This document shows positions 1 through 8,546 of a stretch of DNA of 45,613 nt, piece after piece. The stretch comes from Pseudomonadota bacterium. Its GTDB lineage: Bacteria > Pseudomonadota > Gammaproteobacteria > Steroidobacterales > JBCBZW01. The position numbers were made by a program, and so were the translations under genes. The stretch spans positions 1-45,613 of the forward strand of contig JBCCWS010000048.1 in assembly GCA_039193195.1 (NCBI GenBank), read 5' to 3'. The notes beneath the pieces were generated by a model that was given only the letters and a program-made list of their open reading frames with translations, did not search any database and was not told the origin of the DNA. Position 1 is the stretch's first letter. Each line of letters begins with the position of its first letter.

Positions 1-378
1 TCCTCACGGCCTCTGATGACGGCACCGCGCGCCTGTGGGACGCTCGCTCTGGCGATGAGCTTCGCCGCTTCGAAGGCCACGGTGGCTGGGTTCGCTCAGG
101 GGTGTTCAGCCCCGACGGCACTTGGGTCCTCACGGCCTCTGATGACGGCACCGCGCGCCTGTGGGACGCTGGCTCGGGCGATGAGCTTCGCCGCTTCGAA
201 GGCCACGGTCGCGTAGTCACCTCCGGGGTGTTCAGCCCCGACGGCACCCGGATCCTCACGGCCTCTTACGACGGCACCGCGCGCCTGTGGGACGCTCGCT
301 CTGGCGATGAGCTTCGCCGCTTCGAAGGCCACGGTGACTGGGTTCGCTCAGCGATGTTCAGCCCCAATGGCACTGCCG
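1..378 (+). repeat. 126-bp tandem repeat (three near-identical WD40 units)
   Basis: The sequence TCCTCACGGCCTC recurs at 1, 127 and 253, a strict period of 126 bp (42 codons, one WD40 blade). The units differ at only a few positions, for example CTCGCTCT versus CTGGCTCG and GATGAC versus TACGAC. The array probably continues to the left of the window. Confidence 0.9.
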
Positions 379-638
379 TTGTCATTGCAGATTCGGGCGG
401 CAACCTTGTGCTTTGGGCGCCAGATCAACCGACCGCCCTAGCAAGGCTGAGAGTCTATCCCGACGCCCTACTCGCCTTCGACGCTGGTCGCCAGGTCATC
501 GCCGGCACGGGGCAACTCTGGAAGTACGTCAACGCCGTGGAAACCGACGCGACCGGCGAACCTCGCCTGGTCGCGCCTACGCAGGAGGCACTACACGGCT
601 TAACGTGCAACTGGCCCGTCTACACGCAAGCAGAGTGA
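3..638 (+). CDS. WD40-repeat protein, C-terminal part (5' end outside window)
   Basis: The open frame runs in from the left edge, so the start is not in the window. The visible 211 residues hold at least three WD40 blades of 42 residues each. Every blade has the pattern FEGHG..V.S.(V/M)FSP(D/N)GT....A...G....LWD, with the GH and WD dipeptides typical of the fold. The last blade is degenerate ([14 protein letters not shown]) and is followed by about 80 residues with no repeat. WD40 propellers are protein-interaction scaffolds; in bacteria such arrays often form the C-terminus of large kinase or STAND-NTPase proteins, but no catalytic part is visible here. The blades are nearly identical at DNA level, which implies recent duplication or gene conversion. 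The fold call is firm; the role of the whole protein is unknown. Confidence 0.85.
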   Translation, partial: LTASDDGTARLWDARSGDELRRFEGHGGWVRSGVFSPDGTWVLTASDDGTARLWDAGSGDELRRFEGHGRVVTSGVFSPDGTRILTASYDGTARLWDARSGDELRRFEGHGDWVRSAMFSPNGTAVVIADSGGNLVLWAPDQPTALARLRVYPDALLAFDAGRQVIAGTGQLWKYVNAVETDATGEPRLVAPTQEALHGLTCNWPVYTQAE

Positions 639-702
639 TCGTCCTCGCGTCCCCCTGATCAGGTGCCCAGACACCGCCCCAGTCCGCAAACGCAACCGAG
701 TC

Positions 703-1701
703 ATGAAGAGCACCTTCGAAGCAGCCTTGCGAGAGAAGCTACAAGCGACGAAGCTTGTCCAGCTCGACACCCTCCAGTCGCTGTGGAGCGGGTACGGCAC
801 CATCCGGCGCTACGGCGTCGAAGGCGTCGCGGTGAACTCCGTCATCATCAAGCACGTGTGCCCACCGAGTGCCGTCCAGCACCCGCGAGGTTGGAACACC
901 GAGCGCTCCCACCAGCGAAAGCTCAAGTCCTACAAGGTCGAGTCCGCCTGGTATCGCAAGTGGAGTCACCGCTGCGGAATCGACTGTCGCGTGCCTGACT
1001 GCTATGCGGTGGATACCGCCGGTGCCGAGGTCTACATGGCGCTGGAAGACCTCGACGCGGCCGGGTTCCCAGAGCGAAAGTCCTCCGTCACGCTGGCCGA
1101 ACTGCAGTATTGCATCCGGTGGTTGGCCCACTTTCATGCAACGTTCCTAGGCGTCTCACCGCGGGGTCTTTGGGATGTCGGCACCTACTGGCATTTGGAC
1201 ACCAGGCCCGACGAACTCGAGAGAGTTCAGGACGCGGAAGTGCGAAGCTCGGCAGCCAGCATCGATCGACTGCTTAAGCAGGCCCGGTTCCAGACGCTCG
1301 TTCACGGCGATGCCAAAATTGCCAACTTCTGCTTCGCGCCCGACGGAGAGTCCGTGGTCGCGGTCGACTTTCAGTACGTGGGCGGCGGATGTGGCATGAA
1401 AGATCTGATCTACCTCCTTGGGAGCTGTCTCAGCAGCGAGCAATGCGAAGCGTTTGAGGAGCAGCTCCTCGCTTTCTACTTCAGCGTCTTGAGCGATGCG
1501 CTCGAAGTACAACACCCGGGCCTGGACGCGGCGGCGGTGGAAGGCGAGTGGCGCACCCTATACGCCCCGGCCTGGGCGGACTTCACGCGATTTCTAAAGG
1601 GCTGGAGTCCCGGCCACTGGAAGCTGAATCGCTACGCGGAGCGCCTGACTCATCGGACCCTAGTGGGCCGCTTGGTAAATAAGGTGACGCCCAGCGAGTA
1701 G
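703..1701 (+). CDS. APH / ecdysteroid-kinase-like phosphotransferase
   Basis: The 332-aa product has the Brenner-type catalytic signature [11 protein letters not shown] (H201, D203, N208), followed by the metal-binding aspartate in VDFQYVGGG (D222). That arrangement is typical of the aminoglycoside-phosphotransferase superfamily. The DFQ form and the downstream [10 protein letters not shown] stretch resemble the ecdysteroid-kinase/CHK-like branch, whose bacterial members phosphorylate unknown small molecules. No signal peptide is seen, so it should be cytoplasmic. The ATG at 703 lacks a strong Shine-Dalgarno. The gene follows the WD40 gene by 64 bp. Its last 13 codons and the stop lie exactly within a copy of the 42-bp dispersed repeat (1660-1701), so the native C-terminus may have been replaced. 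The substrate cannot be told from sequence. Confidence 0.75.
   Translation: MKSTFEAALREKLQATKLVQLDTLQSLWSGYGTIRRYGVEGVAVNSVIIKHVCPPSAVQHPRGWNTERSHQRKLKSYKVESAWYRKWSHRCGIDCRVPDCYAVDTAGAEVYMALEDLDAAGFPERKSSVTLAELQYCIRWLAHFHATFLGVSPRGLWDVGTYWHLDTRPDELERVQDAEVRSSAASIDRLLKQARFQTLVHGDAKIANFCFAPDGESVVAVDFQYVGGGCGMKDLIYLLGSCLSSEQCEAFEEQLLAFYFSVLSDALEVQHPGLDAAAVEGEWRTLYAPAWADFTRFLKGWSPGHWKLNRYAERLTHRTLVGRLVNKVTPSE
1660..1701 (+). repeat. 42-bp dispersed repeat, copy 1
   Basis: The copy begins CTAGTGGGCCGCTTGG and ends GGTGACGCCCAGCGAGTAG. It matches the copy at 24942-24983 (reverse orientation) at 39 of 42 positions, and the left arm at 15483 at 34 of the first 36. It is in frame with the phosphotransferase gene and supplies residues 320-332 and the TAG stop. 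It sits between two convergent genes. Confidence 0.85.
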
Positions 1702-1747
1702 CATGGGCGCCAGGGCAAGGCGGTCGAATGCAGCCATAGGCGAGCTA

Positions 1748-3994
1748 CTACTCGTGTCTAGGTGCCTGCTGCGCCAGGGCGGTCTGTTTCGAGAGCACCA
1801 GTTCTAATAGTTCCATTTCGGCCCCAGGGCGCATCCTCAGTCGGCGCTGCTCCCCATCCAGCATCACCTGTGCTGATAGGGCGGGAGCGACTAGCAACCC
1901 CACCGCGGCCGCGCGAACGCCGCGAAGCTGCGCCTCGCTCAAGCCGTCTGCGAGCCGCAGTAAGCGCACGAGCGAGTTGAGGTACGTGGTGTGCAACACG
2001 CTGATGTCGCGCCTGTAGACCTTGATGTTGAGGGTCTCCAGAAGCTGGGTGCTCGCTCGCTCTATTTCTGCGCTGAGCTCCGGCAGCGCCAGCAAGTAAG
2101 GAAACAAGTCCGCCACGCGATCGCGACCGACTATGATCCGGCTACTGCCCCAGACATGCAGTACGTCTGGGTGCCGGCTCACGGCGAACGAGTAGTCCGC
2201 GTACAGCGTCCGTACGGAGGTCTGAGCTTCGCTGTCGAGGGAGACGAATTGCTGAACAGCAGCATTCGCTACTTGCGCTCTCTCGCCAAAGGGGGCTTCG
2301 CCGCCGGCGATGCTGTAGTTATCGGCAGCACGCAGGGGCCAGTCGAGTTGCTCGCGCAAACCTCGGGCAGCGTCTCTCATCAGCGCTAGGAACGGCGCTA
2401 TCTCGCCAGCTAGGTAGGAGACGGTAGCGTGCGCGCTAAGGTGCCCGGCCAGTAGAGCAGCGGAGGGTCCTCCCGACAGTCTGTGGTCATCACGGTAGGG
2501 GGCGGTCTGGCCCGAGAAGACGCTCTCGGGCAGCACCATCACGGTCATGAACGCGTTCTCGTAGGGCCGCTCCAGTGATAGGGCACGGGCTGAGGCCAGG
2601 GCCTGCGTGAGAAACGCGAAGAGGTGAGTCTCCGATACAGGGGCGCACCGGTCCGACAGGCGCACGGGTACGTGAAGGGGCGGCAAAGATGCCTGCACGA
2701 TGTCGGGACGGCTGCGATATGTGGCGTGTCGCGTGACGCGAATGCCTGTGAGAGCCTCGAGCTCCTGTCGCAGGGACGTCAGCCTTTGCGTATCGACAAG
2801 ACATGGTTGGATAGTGCGAAGATCCTCGCCATTCGCGTCTGTCACGATCAGAAACCCGTCATCGTCGCTAGGTGAGTCCGCGTACTCGCTTGGGCCGGTC
2901 TGGCCAGTGAGTGCGATCGATCCATCGCGCAGCTCAAGCACAGCGTTGATGCGGGTGACGAGCTTGGTGGACTGGAAGCGCTCGTACCAGCTGATGCGTC
3001 CATCGCGGTCGAAGCGGGCGACAGCGGGGCTGCCCTCATAGGCGCCCGCCACCAGCAGACCGCCATCGCGTAGCGGTAGCGGCCTTAGGAATCCCTCGAT
3101 GGGGCCCAGGTACTGGCGCCACATGAGCTGACCTTCCATCGAGTACGCGTGCACGAGCGCGTGGCCGCCACTGCGGCGCGAAGGGGGGTCCACCACGAAG
3201 ATGCGATCGTCCGCCATGGCAACCTGACTGCGCGACTGCTCCTTCCCAAACGTCAATACCGATGCGATGTGCCCACTGGCATTCACCCTTCGAATGCCGG
3301 CTGGCCTCCCCTGTCGGTACACGACATCGCCTTCTCCCGTGAGCCACAGATGCGTGGACCGGGGATTTGGCGCGTAGCGAGGTTGCCATTCGCCACTCGC
3401 AGCGACTTCGAAACGGCGGCGAATGAGCGAACGTGCATGGGTCTCTGCCAGTGCGGTGGGTAAGGACGTAAGGATCAGATCCGCGGTCGCATCGTCCGCC
3501 GAACGCATGGAGGACCACGGGTCTCTCGGGTTGACGGACCCCGCCAGGGTGCGCTTGGTTGAACCGCCGTCATCAATCGTGAATAGGTGGATCGTTTGTT
3601 CTGTGACTGAGCCGGCGCGCTGCCCCTTGGGCGCACTGAGAACGACTCGGGGCTCCCCGGTCGGGCCAGCGTGCAGATCCTCGACCCTATAGTTCTCGAA
3701 CCCCTCCAGAATCCGCTGATAGATCATTCGCCCATCACGACTGAAGCGTGCGATCAACGGCTTGCTGCGTTGGCCCGTATCTGAGTAGTAAGAGGCGCCG
3801 TAGCCTGCGACAACAATGTCCCCGTTCTCTGCCTCCACTAGATGATCACCCAAGTCGGCGACTGCGCTTGGCTCGCCGGGTGGAGAACGGGTTCCAAAGG
3901 TGATCTGAAGAGCCTCGGGCCCCGTCGCTGCCCATAGCGAGGTCGGCCCAAGGCTGAGTATGGACCAGAGCAGTGTGCGAATCGGCGATTTCAT
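1748..3994 (-). CDS. Secreted beta-propeller-like protein, function unknown
   Basis: I chose the ATG at 3992-3994 because it opens a clear signal peptide (MKSPIRTLLWSILSLGPTSL, cleavage probably after LWA). The open frame itself continues 49 codons further upstream with sequence that does not look like a leader. The mature protein is about 725 residues. Its first half has loosely repeated strands such as GDIVVAGYGA...IARFSRDGR, GGLLVAGAYEGSPAVARFDRDG and GSIALTGQTG...LIVTDANGE. These resemble the repeat of secreted beta-propellers that follow a query-like history of values. The second half (roughly residues 420-748) is mostly helical in appearance with no motif I recognise. Convergent with the phosphotransferase and divergent from the sigma-factor gene. 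Function is unassigned. Confidence 0.6.
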   Translation of the reverse strand: MKSPIRTLLWSILSLGPTSLWAATGPEALQITFGTRSPPGEPSAVADLGDHLVEAENGDIVVAGYGASYYSDTGQRSKPLIARFSRDGRMIYQRILEGFENYRVEDLHAGPTGEPRVVLSAPKGQRAGSVTEQTIHLFTIDDGGSTKRTLAGSVNPRDPWSSMRSADDATADLILTSLPTALAETHARSLIRRRFEVAASGEWQPRYAPNPRSTHLWLTGEGDVVYRQGRPAGIRRVNASGHIASVLTFGKEQSRSQVAMADDRIFVVDPPSRRSGGHALVHAYSMEGQLMWRQYLGPIEGFLRPLPLRDGGLLVAGAYEGSPAVARFDRDGRISWYERFQSTKLVTRINAVLELRDGSIALTGQTGPSEYADSPSDDDGFLIVTDANGEDLRTIQPCLVDTQRLTSLRQELEALTGIRVTRHATYRSRPDIVQASLPPLHVPVRLSDRCAPVSETHLFAFLTQALASARALSLERPYENAFMTVMVLPESVFSGQTAPYRDDHRLSGGPSAALLAGHLSAHATVSYLAGEIAPFLALMRDAARGLREQLDWPLRAADNYSIAGGEAPFGERAQVANAAVQQFVSLDSEAQTSVRTLYADYSFAVSRHPDVLHVWGSSRIIVGRDRVADLFPYLLALPELSAEIERASTQLLETLNIKVYRRDISVLHTTYLNSLVRLLRLADGLSEAQLRGVRAAAVGLLVAPALSAQVMLDGEQRRLRMRPGAEMELLELVLSKQTALAQQAPRHE

Positions 3995-4321
3995 CTGGAA
4001 GGTTGCGCTCTCGGCTCCTAGCTTTCTCGGACTCGTACGAACGGCAGCTTCGTGTCGTCTTTGCCCATAGCCCATCGGTCTTGGCAGTCGGCAACCCGGC
4101 GACGCCGACGCAGTGTACGACCGGTAGGGCGCGCAACGCACCGAGCTAGTGGCTAGGGCGTATCGAGGTCTCGGTGGTCCAACGTGGGCCGCGTGGCATG
4201 AGCTAGCTTAGACGTTGGAGACCTCCGGTGCCGTAGCGCTCTGTGTTATCGCAAGCCGCTGCTGGTGCTTAGCGCGGTGAGCTTTGGGCGGGGCGTCGAT
4301 CCGTCCTATCCTGTGCAATCC
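3995..4321. promoter_or_regulatory. Divergent intergenic region upstream of the sigma-factor gene
   Basis: This stretch separates the starts of the secreted propeller gene (leftward) and the ECF sigma gene (rightward), so both promoters should lie here. I see no convincing -35/-10 pair or operator. The only structure is a short symmetric element, GGAGACCTCC, near 4219. Confidence 0.35.
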
Positions 4322-4855
4322 ATGACCAAGGCGCCGCAACACCACCAGATCGCCGCCCTCTACGAGGCGCACGCCCCTCAGATCATCGCCACGCTACGCA
4401 AGATGTTTGGCAACGGTCCCCCCGACCCAGAGGACGTCACCCAGCGCGCCTTCCAGCGCGTCCTCGAGCGCGGCGACTGGAGCGATATCGACGACCTGAA
4501 GGCCTACCTTTGGCGCACGGCGCGCAACATCTGTCTGAAGGGCCGCCGCCACGAGAATGTGCGCAGCGCCTTCGACTTCGAGATCGAGCAGCTTTTTTTC
4601 CCCCGCAGGGGGGACACTTCATCACCCGAAAGGGTCTTAGGAGCAGAGGAGGAATTGCGGTTGATCAACGAGGCCCTGCGCGCGATGCCCGAGAAGCGGC
4701 GCCAAGCGTTTCTGCTCAACCGCGTGGAAGGCCTCACGGTCACGGAGGTGGCGAAGCGTCTGGGCATCGCGCGCAGCCCGGCCACACGACACATCTCGCG
4801 GGCCTACCGCGATATTGAGCTCCACATTATGCGCAAGGGCGCAGATGGACAGTGA
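4322..4855 (+). CDS. ECF-family RNA polymerase sigma factor, FecI-like
   Basis: The 177-aa product has the two-domain ECF layout. Region 2 includes DPEDVTQRAFQRVLER and the helix DLKAYLWRTARNICL. Region 4 holds the helix-turn-helix MPEKRRQAFLLNRVEGLTVTEVAKRLGIARSPATRHISRA. The start is the ATG at 4322; upstream in-frame codons do not look coding. Its stop overlaps the FecR start (TGATG at 4853-4857), so the two are translationally coupled. By analogy with Fec-type surface signalling it would direct transcription of the receptor gene at 6076 once FecR is triggered from the outer membrane. No iron ligand can be inferred from the sigma factor alone. Confidence 0.92.
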   Translation: MTKAPQHHQIAALYEAHAPQIIATLRKMFGNGPPDPEDVTQRAFQRVLERGDWSDIDDLKAYLWRTARNICLKGRRHENVRSAFDFEIEQLFFPRRGDTSSPERVLGAEEELRLINEALRAMPEKRRQAFLLNRVEGLTVTEVAKRLGIARSPATRHISRAYRDIELHIMRKGADGQ

Positions 4856-5892
4856 TGAGCATCGACGACCCCACTGAGCGCGAGGCTCTCTGCCAGGCGG
4901 CGCACGACTGGCGGGAGAAGCTCGACGCCGAAGAACCGTCAGCAGAGCACCTCGCCGCGTTCGAACGCTGGCTGGAGGCGGATGTCCGCAATGCCGCAGC
5001 CTGGGAGCGGAGCCAGACGCTCATCGCGGCATACGATCACCTCCAACGACAGGACATCGACGCTGACCTGCTGCCTTGCGAGCTAGCGGGGCCGGTAGCT
5101 CGCGAAGCTGGAAATCACCGAAGGCCAGGATACCTCGCCATCGCGGCGGTCGCGCTCACCCTCTTGGCGTCAATCCCAGCAGCTCTCTTCCTCCTGCAGG
5201 GCGGTGCTCCGACCCCGGTGCTCATCGAACGCACGTACGCCACCGCCACCGCCGAGATCGATACCGTCACCATGGTCGACGGAACGCGCATCACGCTCGG
5301 TGCAGCGACGGAGCTTCGTGTTGTCTACGGCGAGACTTCCCGCACGGCCGAACTGGTGTCGGGGGCGGCTATCTTCGCCGTGGCCTCCGATCCCGAGCGC
5401 TCTTTTGCTGTCTCCGCGGGCGATCTCAAGGCAACAGCGGTCGGCACCGAGTTCGAGGTGCGCAGCAATGGTGGCGTTCAGCGCGTTGCCGTGGCGGAAG
5501 GTACGGTAGAGGTCAGCTACGCGAGCGCGTCCGACCATGCTCGCCCGAGTCGGCGGCTGCTCGCGGCGGGGACGCAGGTGGCCGCCACGCGGACGCAGGG
5601 CCTACGCCCGGTGGAATCCATCGATCCTGCGAAGGTCGCCGCCTGGCGTGAGAGCCGCCTGGTCTACGATGGGGCCACGATCGAAGAGCTTGTGGCGGAC
5701 GCGAACCGCTACTCCGATCGCCCGATCGTCCTCGACGCAACCGCGGCAACCTTGGCCGGGCAGACTATCACCGCGTCCTTCGATGCCACCGACCGCGAGG
5801 GGCTGCTCGACACGCTCGCTTACGTCTTCCCGATCGAGGTGGACGACAGCGAGCCCCGCCGCATCGTCCTGTATCGCAAAGCGACCGACTGA
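4855..5892 (+). CDS. FecR-family anti-sigma factor / transmembrane signal transducer
   Basis: The 345-aa product has all FecR parts. The N-terminal cytoplasmic domain (residues about 10-65, ending FERWLEADVRNAAAWERSQTL) is the FecR_N/DUF4880 type that binds the sigma factor. One transmembrane helix follows (GYLAIAAVALTLLASIPAAL, about 94-117). The periplasmic FecR core includes VDGTRITLGAATELRV, AVGTEFEVR and VAEGTVEVS. A C-terminal STN-like segment (YDGATIEELVADANRYSDRP) would contact the receptor's signalling domain. The ATG at 4855 overlaps the sigma stop; a GTG at 4852 is an alternative. The sigma/FecR/receptor order is the standard arrangement for cell-surface signalling. Confidence 0.92.
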   Translation: MSIDDPTEREALCQAAHDWREKLDAEEPSAEHLAAFERWLEADVRNAAAWERSQTLIAAYDHLQRQDIDADLLPCELAGPVAREAGNHRRPGYLAIAAVALTLLASIPAALFLLQGGAPTPVLIERTYATATAEIDTVTMVDGTRITLGAATELRVVYGETSRTAELVSGAAIFAVASDPERSFAVSAGDLKATAVGTEFEVRSNGGVQRVAVAEGTVEVSYASASDHARPSRRLLAAGTQVAATRTQGLRPVESIDPAKVAAWRESRLVYDGATIEELVADANRYSDRPIVLDATAATLAGQTITASFDATDREGLLDTLAYVFPIEVDDSEPRRIVLYRKATD

Positions 5893-5970
5893 TCCCGTCG
5901 GTCCAGGGGCTGCGGAGAATCCGCCGCCGAGGGGGTCATTTCCCTTCAGCCAGGGGTCATCCCTACGAGA

Positions 5971-5995
5971 TTGCGAATGATTTCTATTTTCGCAA
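5971..5995. promoter_or_regulatory. Candidate operator (inverted repeat, weak Fur-box match)
   Basis: Perfect 7-bp arms TTGCGAA (5971-5977) and TTCGCAA (5989-5995) are separated by 11 bp, between the FecR and receptor genes. The central 19-mer at 5973-5991 agrees with the Escherichia coli Fur-box consensus at 12 of 19 positions when counted by eye. A Fur site would fit an iron-uptake receptor, but the match is weak and other regulators are possible. The element also argues against translation starting at the TTG at 5971. Confidence 0.4.
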
Positions 5996-6075
5996 GCCCT
6001 CCTCGGCCTACGTTGCGGCAGTCTGCCGCGTCCGCCAGGAGGGTCCGTTCTGTGATCGATCGAAGGGATTTTCCA

Positions 6076-8484
6076 TTGTTTTTCAAACAGATGACCAGCC
6101 GCCTCGGGCGCGGCGCGCTCCTGTTGGCGTTCACCATAGGATATTGCTTCAGCGGGTCTGTGGGCGCTCAGGCAGAGCTCGACACCGCCGTCGACATTCC
6201 CGCGGGCCCCCTCGGCAGCTCGTTGCTCACCCTTTCCGAGGTGTACCGCATCCAGATCCTGGCGCCGAATTCGCTCGTGCAGGGCAAGCGGGCGGCAGCC
6301 TTGCGTGGGCGGTCGTCGTTGGCGGACGCCCTCACGACCATGCTGGCGGGCACGCAACTGGTGGCTAAGGAGCTTCCCAACGGTGCCTACACAATCGAAG
6401 CCCTTCCGGACCCGGCGCCCACCCCCGTTCGGTCATTGCCGCCGGCCCAGGACCCGCCCCCTACGCCCCGCCTGGAAACCCTGATTGTGACGGGAGAGAA
6501 GCTAGAACGCTCGCTGCAGGAGACCACCTCCAGCGTCTCCGTACTGACGGGCGCGGTCATTGACGAGAGTTACCTGACGGACGCCGAGCAGATACTGCTG
6601 CGAATCCCTAACGTCTCGACAAACGGCGCTGACGGCCTGGTGATCCGCGGCATTCCGGAACGCGGCCTCGGCACCGGCGTTGGCGACACCTCGCAGACCT
6701 CCGCCTTCTATATCGATGGCGCCGTGCAATCGCTCGGCGGCGGGCAGACGGGTTTGCTGAGCACGTGGGATGTGGCCCAGTTTGAAGTATTCCGCGGGCC
6801 GCAGACGACCACCCAGGGCCGGGCCGCGCTAGGCGGTGCGGTGGTCGTACAGACGGAAGATCCAGGCTTCGAATGGAGTGGGCGGGCGCGCGTGGCCACG
6901 GGGGAGTTCGGCACGCGGCAGTACGCGGCAGCCATGGGCGGGCCCATCGTCGACGGTTTGCTGGCCTTCCGCGTGGCGACCGACTTGACCGAGACGGACG
7001 GCTACATCAGCGTCCTCACCGAGAACGGCGAGATCGACGAGATCGCGCGCGACGATCGCGACCTCTATCGCGGCAAGCTCCTGTTCACGCCTCTCGATGG
7101 CCTGGCGGCCACCTTCACGCTCTCCACCGCCCAGGCTGAGGAGGCCCCCAACGCTATCAACACCCCGCCGCCGGTGTCCGAGCGGCGCACGCTGGATGCG
7201 GTGAACCTGACGGATACGGACATCACCTCCTACGTATTCGATGTGGACTACGAGATCAGCCAGAAAATGAGCCTGACGTCGGTCACGGCCTACACAGACC
7301 GGGAATCGACCACCGCCCCGATCGAACAGACGCTCGCAGTCGGGGGCTTTCCCACTGACATTAACTCGCAGGACCAGCAGTTCACCCAAGAGCTGCGCCT
7401 TAGCTTCGATACGAGCAACGTGCGCGGGTTGATTGGGGCCTACTACAGCAAGCTCGATGAAGAGCAGCAACGCGTCGGCTCAGGGCTGGTGGCCCCGGAC
7501 GTGGTGCTTTTCCTCGAAGATAGTTTCGCCAACAGCTTCGAGAACTTTGCGCTGTTTACCGATATGGAGATTAACCTCAGCCCTCGTTGGACTGTGCTTG
7601 CAGGCGCCCGCTACGATGTCGAAGACTCCACCCGGAGTGAGTCGCAGAACATCTTCACTGACCCGCCAGTGGACTTCCTGCCGCCGGTCGAGGTGAGTTT
7701 TCCGCCGTCCGATGCCACCTTCAGCGCCTTTCTGCCGAAGCTGGGTCTACGTCACGACTTTACGGATCGGATAGGTTTGACGGCCACGGTACAGCGCGCG
7801 TACCGGCCAGGAGGTGCTGATATCCGACCGGATACGGGCGAAGCGGTCGAGTTCGCGCCGGAGTTCACCACTAACTACGAAGTTGCGTTTCGCGGGCTAT
7901 TCCTGAACGACACCTTGTCGGTAAACGTGAATGCGTTCTTCGTGGACTATTCCGACATGCAGATCCGCTTTGCGCCTGACCCGGCAAATCCCCTGCTTCG
8001 CTTCGTCGCCAACGCCGGAGAGGCGGAGTTGTTCGGCGTGGAGGTGGAGACCCTGTGGGATATCACCGACAGCCTTTCGCTCTACGGGTCCTTGGGGTTT
8101 ATCGACTCCGAGCTCGGCGTGTTCGAGTTCCAGGGGGAGAACCTGCAGGGCAACGAGTTCCCTCAGCAGGCGGCGGCAAGCGGGGCCCTGGGCGGCACCT
8201 GGAGGCATCCATCCGGTTTCATGGCGACGGTAGATACCGCGTACACAGGGAGCTACTTCTCTGCGCTGCAGAACGATCCCCAAGGCAGGACGGACTCCCG
8301 CTTCGTGACTAACGCAAGAGTTGGGTACAAGGCGGACCACTACGGCGTGTTCATCTTCGCTCAGAATGTCTTCGACGCCCAGTACCTGCTGAGCACCGGT
8401 CCGAACGCGATTCAGCCGGGAGCTACCTTCGGTACGGTGGGTCAGCCGCGTACGCTGGGTGTGATTCTAGAGGCCCAGTTCTAG
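6076..8484 (+). CDS. TonB-dependent outer-membrane receptor with N-terminal STN signalling domain
   Basis: I favour the TTG at 6076 because GAAGGGA (6062-6068) stands 7 bp upstream; the ATG at 6091 is the alternative. Both give a signal peptide ending VGAQA. Residues about 35-100 (VDIPAGPLGSSLLTLSEVYR...LRGRSSLADALTTMLAGT) form an STN domain, the periplasmic signalling module that talks to FecR. A linker rich in proline and threonine leads to the plug (IVTGEKLERSLQETTSSVSV, then VIRGIPERG and QFEVFRGPQTT) and a long beta-barrel ending in phenylalanine (LGVILEAQF), as outer-membrane barrels do. About 800 residues is a normal length. The adjacent sigma/FecR pair makes it a transducer-type receptor. 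The ligand could be a ferric siderophore (usual for the family, and see the candidate operator) or a glycan fragment from the neighbouring enzyme. Confidence 0.93.
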   Translation: MFFKQMTSRLGRGALLLAFTIGYCFSGSVGAQAELDTAVDIPAGPLGSSLLTLSEVYRIQILAPNSLVQGKRAAALRGRSSLADALTTMLAGTQLVAKELPNGAYTIEALPDPAPTPVRSLPPAQDPPPTPRLETLIVTGEKLERSLQETTSSVSVLTGAVIDESYLTDAEQILLRIPNVSTNGADGLVIRGIPERGLGTGVGDTSQTSAFYIDGAVQSLGGGQTGLLSTWDVAQFEVFRGPQTTTQGRAALGGAVVVQTEDPGFEWSGRARVATGEFGTRQYAAAMGGPIVDGLLAFRVATDLTETDGYISVLTENGEIDEIARDDRDLYRGKLLFTPLDGLAATFTLSTAQAEEAPNAINTPPPVSERRTLDAVNLTDTDITSYVFDVDYEISQKMSLTSVTAYTDRESTTAPIEQTLAVGGFPTDINSQDQQFTQELRLSFDTSNVRGLIGAYYSKLDEEQQRVGSGLVAPDVVLFLEDSFANSFENFALFTDMEINLSPRWTVLAGARYDVEDSTRSESQNIFTDPPVDFLPPVEVSFPPSDATFSAFLPKLGLRHDFTDRIGLTATVQRAYRPGGADIRPDTGEAVEFAPEFTTNYEVAFRGLFLNDTLSVNVNAFFVDYSDMQIRFAPDPANPLLRFVANAGEAELFGVEVETLWDITDSLSLYGSLGFIDSELGVFEFQGENLQGNEFPQQAAASGALGGTWRHPSGFMATVDTAYTGSYFSALQNDPQGRTDSRFVTNARVGYKADHYGVFIFAQNVFDAQYLLSTGPNAIQPGATFGTVGQPRTLGVILEAQF

Positions 8485-8503
8485 CCCTACGCGTGCCCCG
8501 GTG

Positions 8504-8519
8504 CGCAAGCCTACTTGCG
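8504..8519. terminator. Hairpin between convergent genes
   Basis: A 6-bp stem (CGCAAG / CTTGCG) with a CCTA loop lies between the converging receptor and esterase-glucanase genes, and could act in both directions. No T-tract follows, so the terminator role is tentative. Confidence 0.35.
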
Positions 8520-8546
8520 GATGTTCGGACTGTTCTGCGTCATCCG

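Noticed and set aside
5971-6075. Earlier start for the STN receptor (TTG at 5971)
   Set aside because: It lies in the inverted repeat and would add an arginine-rich stretch ahead of a normal signal peptide; GAAGGGA before 6076 is the better start.
5602-6357. 251-codon antisense open frame across fecR and the receptor start
   Set aside because: It runs opposite two clear genes, has no domain or leader, and high GC makes such frames common.
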